A stretch of 64,000 nucleotides of DNA from Spirochaetia bacterium UBA6919 (GTDB lineage: Bacteria > Spirochaetota > UBA6919), in NCBI GenBank assembly GCA_002450905.1, contig DKAT01000070.1, forward strand, positions 54,548 through 118,547. Reading direction: 5' to 3'. Both the position numbers and the translations under genes were made by a program. The notes beneath the pieces were generated by a model that made no database searches, had not been told where the DNA came from, and worked only from the letters and a program-made list of their open reading frames with translations. The first letter of the stretch is position 1, and each line of letters opens with the position of its first letter. Shown here one piece after another: positions 35,168 to 43,309 of this stretch.

Positions 35168-35230
35168 GTCATGGTGAGGCTCTCGAATCCATGACTGGGT
35201 GTTGTCGCCCTTCGAGAGCCTCAGGGTGAC
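35168..35230. repeat. REP-like paired inverted repeat
   Basis: GTCATGGTGAGGCTCTCGAA at 35168 and TTCGAGAGCCTCAGGGTGAC ending at 35230 are the two arms. The right arm lies 25 bases before the GIY-YIG start codon. Confidence 0.75.
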
Positions 35231-35255
35231 GGGGGCGGGCATAAAGGATTTTAGG

Positions 35256-35525
35256 ATGAAAACATATTCTGTTTATATTCTCCGGTGCAACGATGAAAGC
35301 TATTATACCGGGGTGACGAATGATATTGAATTGCGATTAGAAGAACATCATCATGGAGTTGATAATAAATGTTATACCTATCCCCGACATCCTGTTCAGT
35401 TGGTGTTTTATGAGGAGTTTGGCGATATCAATGATGCGATTGGTCGGGAGAAGCAGATTAAGAAGTGGTCGAGGGCGAAGAAAGAGGCTTTGTTTAGGGG
35501 TATTATGATGGGTTGGTTCGGTTGA
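35256..35525 (+). CDS. GIY-YIG domain protein (UPF0213/YhbQ-like)
   Basis: The 89-residue single-domain GIY-YIG protein has YSVYILRCNDESYYTGVTND, with YIL and YTG as the two halves of the motif, the Arg in IELRLEEHHHG, and the Glu-containing DINDAIGREKQIKKWSRAKK. Such proteins may be small nucleases; many are spread with repeats or mobile DNA. The ATG 35256 follows AAAGGATTTTAGG. The longer frame from 35199 is repeat sequence and was not used. Confidence 0.88.
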   Translation: MKTYSVYILRCNDESYYTGVTNDIELRLEEHHHGVDNKCYTYPRHPVQLVFYEEFGDINDAIGREKQIKKWSRAKKEALFRGIMMGWFG

Positions 35526-35552
35526 GTCAGAGGTATAGTCCACAAGACGGTA

Positions 35553-35579
35553 GTCATCCTTCGAGAGCCTCAGGATGAC
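35553..35579. repeat. REP-like compact palindrome
   Basis: GTCATCCTTCGAGAGCCTCA followed by GGATGAC: the flanks GTCATCC and GGATGAC are perfectly inverted around a CGAGAGCCTCA core. Confidence 0.7.
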
Positions 35580-35760
35580 AAGGGGAATTCAGAGTGGCAG
35601 TGAGGTGGCAAGGCTGAAGGCTTGCCATACGGAACAATATGATATGCAAATTTTAATATTGGGTTGTGATTTTCTTATAAGTTTCTCCTGTCTTGGGTGA
35701 TTTTAAAGAAAGTTTGGTGCTGTTGTTAATAATGTTTTTTTAAAATAAATTGTTTGGAGG

Positions 35761-36649
35761 GTGCTTGATGCCTTTGTATTTTTAATTTGGAATGATAAAT
35801 ATCAACGGCGTTCAGGGTTTGCTCCTTTAGCTCAATGTGCTAATGATGTTTTATTATTGAGCAGGATATTTGAAAAATACTCCAAGGTGGATAAGAAGAA
35901 TATTTTTGAGAATTATAATCTCACCTATGATGAATTTATTAGTCGTTTTAAGAAGTTTGTTGAGGTGGTGAAGAAAAAAAGAATTATTCTGTGATTATTA
36001 CTTACAGCGGTCATGGAGATGAGGGGGGATCTCTGGTGTTTGTGGATGGGAAGCAGTATGTAGAGTATCTTGCATTTCTTGCAGAGTTGCACCCCAATCA
36101 GAGGAAACATGCTCATGAGAGGCTTAATCAACAGCCGAAGATCCTTCCAGTTCAAGAGAGAGTTGGTTTTAATGACCGGAATAATAATTTTATTCTGATT
36201 CAAAAATATATCCGGGCTAATAATATTGAGTTGAGCGCATTTGGTGGGATCATGATGCCTGTTGGGGCTTTTTCAAGAATGTTCAGTATTTTAATATGTC
36301 TTCGATTCCCGATAATACGAAACGAGATCTCACATTGAATATAATTATTCCGTCGTTAGGACTTAAGTATAATCTATTTTAGATGAAGTTTTTTTCGATG
36401 TCCTTGGGAGTCGATGCGGGTTATGCTTTCACATTTCAGAAGGTTGGGTCGTTTGGTCCTTTGAAGGAAGAGTCGAGTACGGCTTATAATTTTTATTATG
36501 GTGGTCATTTGGATTTAAAATTCGAAGTGTTTAATCAGTTTTTTATTGTAGTACCTTCGCGTTTTTTTTCAATATTATATATTGGTGAAAAACTTTATGG
36601 ATTGACGTTTAAACCTGGGATTACAGTATTATTTTTAAGCGGACTGTGA
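35761..36649 (+). pseudogene. Degenerate caspase-like gene fused to beta-barrel remnant
   Basis: Three frames together read as one decayed gene. Codons from 35761 give FVFLIWNDKYQRRSGFAPLA, QCANDVLLLSRIFEKYSK and LTYDEFISRFKKFVEVV, typical of a C14 caspase-like N-terminus. At an A7 run near 35975 the frame shifts to NYSVIITYSGHGDEGGSLVF, with the catalytic His. The Cys motif is absent. After AFGGIMMPVGAFSR another shift leads to LTLNIIIPSLGLKYNLF, TAG, then MKFFSMSLGVDAGYAFTFQK and a barrel-like end (to 36649). Caspase domains joined to barrel-like or repeat tails occur in diderm bacteria. Function is lost unless the shifts are sequence errors. Confidence 0.6.
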
Positions 36650-36690
36650 TTTTTGTATTAGCAAGATCGATTTGATTTTTTATACTAAAG

Positions 36691-36738
36691 AACTCATTCT
36701 TCCAGAGATATGGATTTAATCCTGGCTGAATGAGTTTT
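36691..36738 (-). terminator. Bidirectional hairpin after the giant ankyrin gene
   Basis: AACTCATTC (36691-36699) pairs perfectly with GAATGAGTT (36728-36736). An inner CCAG/CTGG pair strengthens the stem. It lies 14 bases past the stop of the minus-strand ankyrin gene. The T-run is short on either strand. Confidence 0.5.
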
Positions 36739-36751
36739 ATAATTAGATTAT

Positions 36752-39700
36752 TTATTTTGCCAACTGCTTAAAGAATTCAATGGATTTTTTATCACCCCAA
36801 TTTCTTGCACCAACTGTCTTTCCTATTATCACTCCTTCTTTATTGATAATCAGGGTAGTGGGAATTGCTGAAACACCAAACATACTTCCCAATGAGTTTC
36901 TTTGATCCAAGAATATGGGGAATGTGAAGTTTTTTGATTTTAGAAAATTCTCAACAACCGATTTTTTTTCACCGAGGGAAACAGCAAGCATTACGAAGTT
37001 ATCATTTTTCATAGCTTTATGGAGTTTTTCCATTGAAGGCATTTCCTGAACGCAGGGGGGACACCATGTTGCCCAGAAATTAAGAAATATGATTTTTCCT
37101 TTGTAATTTTTTATGGGAATATTTTTTCCATCTAGATTTGATATAACAATATTTCCAATGGTTTGATTCATTGGGGTGATTTTGAGGGCTTTATAACTTC
37201 CCATTAATTTTGGATCGATATTTGCTAGTTCAAGACTTGATTTAGCTCCAGCTTTTTTGAGGATTTCTTTGATTTCATCAGATTTTGCAAGGTCAATAGC
37301 TGTAGATCCATTTGATAATTTAAGATTTACCTTCCCACCCTTATCAATAAGTAATTTTAATATTTCTGGGTGATTATAATGGGTTGCCATGTGAACAGGA
37401 GTCATTTGGTACCACCACTTGTTCGATACAGGGATATTTGGGTCAGCACCAACTCCCAGAAAGATTTTAACCAGATTCAGATCCCCTTTTTGAATTGCGA
37501 TGTGAAGTGGGGCAAATCCTTTTTTATTTGTAACATTAATATCAACACCATCGGCAATTAGTTTTTTCATCAGGTCTGTATTCCCTTCATCTAATGCCTG
37601 GAAGAAACGAATAACAGGATTTTCTTTGCCGCCTGATTTTATTAGAAGTTGTTTAATTTCTTCATTTTGTGTGAGATTTAAGGGAGTGTTATCTTGTTCA
37701 TCCTTCGCATTAATGGATGCCCCTTTATTGATGAGTAATTTGATAACCGGGATATTTTCATAGATGACAGCGACGTGGAGTGGTGTATACCCCCGTTTTG
37801 TGCTTTGATTCACGACAGCGCCATTTGCCAGGAGGAAAGTAACTACTTTGATATCTCCTACTTTAATTGCGATATGGAGTATGGAGACTTCCTGATCATA
37901 CCAAGTTTTAGAAGGAGATTTAAATGTATAATTTTTAAGGACAGCATTGGTGTCGGATTTTTTTTGGATGAGGAGTTTAATCATTTCGCCATTTTTATTT
38001 TCAACAGCGTGGATTAAAGCTATATCACCCTGAGATCCTTTATTATTTGGGTCAGCGTCTTGTGAGAGAAGATCTTTTACATTTCCGATATTATTTTCGA
38101 GGGCTGCTTTTCTGAGTTCGAAATTAATATTGAATTTAGCCCCTGATTCTTTTAAAAGTTTTATGATATTTTTGTCTGTAGCAATATCTAATGGAGTTCT
38201 GCCTTCTTCATCCTGCTGATTTAAATTAGCATTATTTTTTAAAAGGAGTTGGGTGATTTTATAATTCTTTGAATAGACAGCGAGATGGAGAGGTGAAACA
38301 TTTTTAAATAAGTATTTTTTCATGTAGGGGGTGATGTATAAATTTGTGGTTTGATTGAGATTTACATTTTTTTCGATGAGTTTTTTAACAACAGAAACTG
38401 CGTTATTTTGAATGGCTGTGAATAGAGGGGTTAATTTGGAATAACCATAGATTTCATTGACATTTGCGCCTTTATCAATTAAAAGATTTGCGGTTTTGAA
38501 GGATTTTCTTTTGATGGCTGTAATTAGCATAGGTTCATGATTTTTAGAGGGTTTATAATTTGGATCGGCGCCGTTGTTGAGGTATTCAGAGATTTTTTTG
38601 AAATTGTTTGTCGAGATCAGTTTGTATAATTCATAATTAATATTGATTTTAGCACCGGACTTCAGGAGTAATTCCTTTATGAGTAGATTCTTTGCCAGAT
38701 CGATAGGTGTAGCTCCCTGGAGGTTAGTGGCATTGACGTTTATGCCTTTTTTTAAGAGGAGTTGGATGAGATCAGTATATCCATTTTGTGCAGCCCAGTG
38801 TAATAAAGTATTTCCGTATAACTTAACCTCGTGGGAAACTCCCTGATTGATAAAGAAGATTACCATATTAGGTTTATTTCTTAACCAGGCGTAATGGATG
38901 GGATACCAGTCATTATTCATTTTGACATCAAGTCTTGCACCATTTTTGAGGAGGAATTTTGCCATTTCGACATTACCGTTATATGCTGAGACATGAAGGG
39001 GAGAGACACCATAATCAGATTGGACATCTACCTTTGCACCATGCTTGATAAGGAGTTTTACGATTTGTTTATTATCGGTTCCAATGGCGAAGTAGATTGG
39101 TGTGAATCCAGCACTATTTCTCTTATTAACATCAGCACCTTTTGAAATGAGAAATTGTGTAATAGCAAAGCTTTTAATGGAAGCAGAAGCGTGAAGAGTG
39201 CTCCAATTTGTCGTTGATCCAAAGAATGAATGCAGATCTGTTGTTGCATCAGCTTTGGCGCCTTTTTTAATGAGTTCCTGGACTTGTTTAAGATCATTGC
39301 TGTTAATTGCCTTGAATAATTCTTTGTTTAGATTAAGTTTAGCACCTGCATTAACAAGAAGCTGCTGTATTTCTTTTGTTTTGGCATAGTCAACAGGTGT
39401 ATTTTTATATTTATCCGAAACATTGAGATCTGCTTTGGCATTAATGAGGAGCTGAACAACCTTTGCCTGATTATTATAGACAGCGATGTGAAGTGCAGTT
39501 GTTCCATAGGAAGTCTTGGCATTGACGTTTGATCCTTTGTCAAGGAGGAATTTTACAAGTACGACGTTTGAATTATAATTGATAGAGGAGTGGAGGGGAA
39601 TCATACCATATTTATTTGTTTTGTTAAGATTTGCACCTTTCTCAAGGAGTACTTTTACAAGATCGAGTTCCCCTGTTGCTGAGGCGGTGTGGAGGGGAGT

Positions 39701-42700
39701 ATCTCCTGAATAATTTTGGACATGGATATTTACACCTTTGTTTATGAGGAAGATAGCGAGGTCTTTATTTCTTTTCTGAATTGCGAGTTGAAGGAGATTT
39801 GTTTTGTATCTATCAATAATATTGATATTTGCACCATTATCAATAAGATATTCTGCTATGTCTCTATGATTTGATTCAACAGAATAGAATAGGGATGATT
39901 TTCCGTTTCCATCCACAACATCAATTTGGGCGTTTTTTGAAATAAGTAATTGAACCAGATCAATATTTCCTTGTTTTGCAGCAAGATGGAGTGGAGTTTG
40001 ATCTTTTGTGTAGTAAGTGCCAGATAATTTGGAATTTATTTTTGCACCGTGATCAATTAATTCTTTTGCAATTTCTAAATATCCCTTTTGGGAAGCGATG
40101 TGGAGTGGGGTCCAGTCATCTGTTATTCTGGCATTGACATCAGCTTTTTTTTGTAAGAGGAATTTAACGATATTTTTTTGACCATTATATACTGCGAAGT
40201 GAAGGGGCTGTATATTGTTATACATTTTGTAGTAGGTGAGCTTCATGTTATTTTGTGCTGTGGTATTTACATTTAGTCCTTGATTTAATAACTTAATAAC
40301 AAGTTTAGAGTTACCATCGTGGATGGCGTCGAAGAGTTCGATTACCGGATTTGGCTTTGCACCTGCTTTTTTTAGTATAGCAATGATATAACTATTTTTA
40401 GTTAAGGATATGGGGGAGCGATCTGCTTTATTTTTAATGTTAGTATCAGCTTTATATTTAATTAACAGTTTGATGACAGGTAAATTTGAGTTTTGAACAG
40501 CATGATGGAGGGGTGTATTTTTATAATAATCTTGACTATTAATATTTATACCGCTATTTATAAGTAATTTTGCTATAGCAACACCTTGTGGGGACGAGAA
40601 TTTTTTTTGAGAGATGGCATGCAGAGCTGATTGATCATAAGAATTTGTTGAATTGATGTCTATTCCCTTTGAAACAGCGAATTGAGCAATTCTTAGATTT
40701 TCTTTTTCAGCAGCTATGTGGAGAATATTTTTTTTGGAATATGGGATAGCTGAATTGATATCGACACCGTTTTCAATTAATATTTTAGCAATATTTAAAT
40801 TTGAAAAGTACAAAGCATTTTCTATAGGAGATCTCCCATAAAAAGGTTTTTTATTTACATCTATACCTTTTTTAATAGCTTCAATGACAATCCATTTGGT
40901 GCCAGCCTGAGTAGCTGCGTGGAGGAGGTTTTCACCTCGTTTTGTTTCCACAAGGATATTAGCACCTTTTTGATATAATAAACGGGAGATAGAAGAAAAT
41001 CCGTTGTATGTTGCAAAATAGAGAGCTGTATATCCATAGTTATCTTGATGATTAATATTTGCACCCTTATTGATCAGGTAGAGAGCAATTGACTTAGACT
41101 TATTAACGAGAGCTTCAATCAACGCGGAACGATTATTTGATGTGATGGTTTTATTAATATCTGCACCATGAGATAGGAGTAATTCAACTGTTTTTGTACT
41201 TGTACTTTTGACTGCTCTGATAAGGGGTGTGTATCCATATCCATCAACGACATCTACTTTAACCCCTTTATCTAAAAATAATTTAACAATTTTAGTATAT
41301 CCGTAGAATGCGGCAATATGGATGGGTTGCCATTTTGCGTAATCTCCTTCAGTATGGATATTCGCACCATTATTTACAAGATATTGCACTAGTTGATAAT
41401 TTCCGGAATAGACAGCATCGTGCAGAGGAGTTTTATTGTAAGTTGTTTTGGAATTTATATCAAAACCCATGCTCAGTAATTTTTTAACCAGATCAAGATT
41501 TCCTGAATTTGCGGCATCGTGAAGGAGATTTCGGTTTCCGTAATAAGTGGTTTTGGTTTCTACCTTATATTGCATGAGAATGTTAATAATTTTTGTCAAA
41601 TTGTATTGTACAGCAACTTTAATGGGGCTTGTCTTGTATCTATCGACGATATTAGGATTCGCACCATGAGATAGGAGGAATTGAACCATTTCAGGTTTGT
41701 TGTGCTTAACTGCAAGGATGAGTGGAGATTCACCATTTTGAGTCAGGCTGTTCACATCAAAATCATTTTTAAGCAGATATTGTGCGATTTTAATGCTTCC
41801 ACTTTCAGCTGAGAAATGCAGAGCGTTAAAACCCTGATTATTGGTGTCTTTGAGTGGAACACCTTTTTTTAATAATAATTTAAGGAGGTCAAAATTACCA
41901 CTCTTAGCGGAAATATGAATCAAATTGTTATTGAAAAGGTATTTAAAATCAATTTTGCCACCCTTCTCGATAAGGTATTTTGTGATTTCATAATTTCCAT
42001 TTTGTACAGCGAGGCTGAGTGGGGTTTCACCGGGTTGAAAGTTTTTACCAAGGACTCTATAATAACTTGTGGATTTTAAGTTAATATCAAGGCCTTTTTG
42101 AACAAATTGCTTTACCAGTTTGAGATTATTGGTAATAACAGCCGTGTGGAGAGGTGACCATTGGAAACGGGTTGGATCTATCTTAGCACCCCGACTTAAC
42201 AAATAATTGACTATATGAATATGATTATGCTGAACAGCGAAATCCAGAGGGCTTGCGGTATTATTATCAATACCATTTATATTAAAACCCTTTTTTAAGA
42301 GGTACTTTACAAACCATAGTGATCCTCCTGAACAGGCTGAGTGGAGAAGAGAATAGGATCTTTGATTGTTTGCATCTATGACAGCACCCATTTTGATAAG
42401 ATATTTTATAGAATTGAGTTTATTGAAATCAGCCGCTGCCTGGAGGGGTGTGTATCCGTTGTTATCCTGCACATTGATATTGGCACCAATTTTAATCAGA
42501 TAGGAAATAAGCCAGTGCAAATTGCCTCCTGCAGCTGAGTGCATCAGGGTAAGCCCTCTTGCATCTTTTGCCCAGATATTGGCATTTTTACGGATAAGTA
42601 ATCGGACGATATCACTATGTCCCTGTTCAGCAGCAATTAAAAGAGGGGTGGAGTGAATGGGATATTCGTATTTAGTAGAAATTGCGAAATAATATTTTGA

Positions 42701-42952
42701 TTTGGCGTCGACATTTGCACCGGATTCAATAAGATAATTTGCTATATCGTATCCACCATAATAAGATACCCAGTGAAGTGGAGTCCATCCTTTTTTATCA
42801 AATGAATTTACGTCATAATCATTTTCAACAAGAATACTTTTAACCTGAGTGAGAGACTTATTTTTAATAGCTTGTATAAGATTATCCTCTGGTTTAGCCC
42901 AGGTGATGGCAGTGATCAATAACAACAGGATTACAGGTAGGATGCGTTTCAT
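36752..42952 (-). CDS. Giant exported ankyrin-repeat protein with C-terminal thioredoxin domain
   Basis: The 2066-residue protein begins with a signal peptide (MKRILPVILLLLITAITWA). From about residue 20 to 1890 it is almost only ankyrin repeats, roughly 50 or more, of the form TPLH.A...G....VK.LL..GA..N. The last ~135 residues are a TlpA/ResA-type thioredoxin fold: IIFLNFWATWCPPCVQEMPS with the redox pair Cys1964-Cys1967, then FTFPIFLDQ and GVSAIPTTLIINKEG with the cis-Pro. The chain should sit in the periplasm with a thiol-disulfide oxidoreductase at the end of a long solenoid. Six segments end in T.IDLAK...I..LL...GAK.N, a sign of block duplication. It lies downstream of the RND efflux operon on the same strand. 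Family members with both parts are not known to me. Partner proteins are unknown. Confidence 0.92.
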   Translation of the reverse strand: MKRILPVILLLLITAITWAKPEDNLIQAIKNKSLTQVKSILVENDYDVNSFDKKGWTPLHWVSYYGGYDIANYLIESGANVDAKSKYYFAISTKYEYPIHSTPLLIAAEQGHSDIVRLLIRKNANIWAKDARGLTLMHSAAGGNLHWLISYLIKIGANINVQDNNGYTPLQAAADFNKLNSIKYLIKMGAVIDANNQRSYSLLHSACSGGSLWFVKYLLKKGFNINGIDNNTASPLDFAVQHNHIHIVNYLLSRGAKIDPTRFQWSPLHTAVITNNLKLVKQFVQKGLDINLKSTSYYRVLGKNFQPGETPLSLAVQNGNYEITKYLIEKGGKIDFKYLFNNNLIHISAKSGNFDLLKLLLKKGVPLKDTNNQGFNALHFSAESGSIKIAQYLLKNDFDVNSLTQNGESPLILAVKHNKPEMVQFLLSHGANPNIVDRYKTSPIKVAVQYNLTKIINILMQYKVETKTTYYGNRNLLHDAANSGNLDLVKKLLSMGFDINSKTTYNKTPLHDAVYSGNYQLVQYLVNNGANIHTEGDYAKWQPIHIAAFYGYTKIVKLFLDKGVKVDVVDGYGYTPLIRAVKSTSTKTVELLLSHGADINKTITSNNRSALIEALVNKSKSIALYLINKGANINHQDNYGYTALYFATYNGFSSISRLLYQKGANILVETKRGENLLHAATQAGTKWIVIEAIKKGIDVNKKPFYGRSPIENALYFSNLNIAKILIENGVDINSAIPYSKKNILHIAAEKENLRIAQFAVSKGIDINSTNSYDQSALHAISQKKFSSPQGVAIAKLLINSGININSQDYYKNTPLHHAVQNSNLPVIKLLIKYKADTNIKNKADRSPISLTKNSYIIAILKKAGAKPNPVIELFDAIHDGNSKLVIKLLNQGLNVNTTAQNNMKLTYYKMYNNIQPLHFAVYNGQKNIVKFLLQKKADVNARITDDWTPLHIASQKGYLEIAKELIDHGAKINSKLSGTYYTKDQTPLHLAAKQGNIDLVQLLISKNAQIDVVDGNGKSSLFYSVESNHRDIAEYLIDNGANINIIDRYKTNLLQLAIQKRNKDLAIFLINKGVNIHVQNYSGDTPLHTASATGELDLVKVLLEKGANLNKTNKYGMIPLHSSINYNSNVVLVKFLLDKGSNVNAKTSYGTTALHIAVYNNQAKVVQLLINAKADLNVSDKYKNTPVDYAKTKEIQQLLVNAGAKLNLNKELFKAINSNDLKQVQELIKKGAKADATTDLHSFFGSTTNWSTLHASASIKSFAITQFLISKGADVNKRNSAGFTPIYFAIGTDNKQIVKLLIKHGAKVDVQSDYGVSPLHVSAYNGNVEMAKFLLKNGARLDVKMNNDWYPIHYAWLRNKPNMVIFFINQGVSHEVKLYGNTLLHWAAQNGYTDLIQLLLKKGINVNATNLQGATPIDLAKNLLIKELLLKSGAKININYELYKLISTNNFKKISEYLNNGADPNYKPSKNHEPMLITAIKRKSFKTANLLIDKGANVNEIYGYSKLTPLFTAIQNNAVSVVKKLIEKNVNLNQTTNLYITPYMKKYLFKNVSPLHLAVYSKNYKITQLLLKNNANLNQQDEEGRTPLDIATDKNIIKLLKESGAKFNINFELRKAALENNIGNVKDLLSQDADPNNKGSQGDIALIHAVENKNGEMIKLLIQKKSDTNAVLKNYTFKSPSKTWYDQEVSILHIAIKVGDIKVVTFLLANGAVVNQSTKRGYTPLHVAVIYENIPVIKLLINKGASINAKDEQDNTPLNLTQNEEIKQLLIKSGGKENPVIRFFQALDEGNTDLMKKLIADGVDINVTNKKGFAPLHIAIQKGDLNLVKIFLGVGADPNIPVSNKWWYQMTPVHMATHYNHPEILKLLIDKGGKVNLKLSNGSTAIDLAKSDEIKEILKKAGAKSSLELANIDPKLMGSYKALKITPMNQTIGNIVISNLDGKNIPIKNYKGKIIFLNFWATWCPPCVQEMPSMEKLHKAMKNDNFVMLAVSLGEKKSVVENFLKSKNFTFPIFLDQRNSLGSMFGVSAIPTTLIINKEGVIIGKTVGARNWGDKKSIEFFKQLAK

Positions 42953-43309
42953 AGATACTCCTTAATAATACGTTTCATTTTTTTCATTTAAATAATATAA
43001 CAGATAATTATGATTTGTCATTAAAAAATTATCAATTCATGATATTAATATATAAATTATAATATTTAATTGATTTAATATAACTATAGATCTTGTTATG
43101 TCCATGTTTCCTGTATAATTTAGTTAATCTTTTCTGTTGAAATAATTTATATCGGATGTACACTGAAAATCTTCTGATTTTGAAATATCCAACGAATGGT
43201 TCGACTCCGCTCACCAACCGAATTAGAAGTTATTGGTATATATGGAAATTGGTATTAAATATTTTGTGAATTGTCGTTGAATAGTCTATTCTTTGTTCAA
43301 ATGAGGAAT
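42953..43309. other. Intergenic region with one short palindromic repeat
   Basis: AT-rich sequence between the RND operon end and the ankyrin gene start. TGGTTCGACTCCGCTCACCA at 43197-43216 is an inverse copy of the element at 606-620 and belongs to the same GAGCGGAGTCGAA class. It only resembles a tRNA T-arm; the stems do not pair. No gene is seen. Confidence 0.55.

Noticed and set aside
35199..35255. N-terminal extension of the GIY-YIG gene
   Set aside because: The extra 19 codons lie in the repeat arm; ATG 35256 has a better ribosome-binding site and starts at the domain.
43197..43216. A tRNA-like 3' end, TGGTTCGACTCCGCTCACCA
   Set aside because: The expected T-stem and acceptor pairs cannot form with the upstream sequence, and the same motif occurs inverted at 606-620 as a short repeat.
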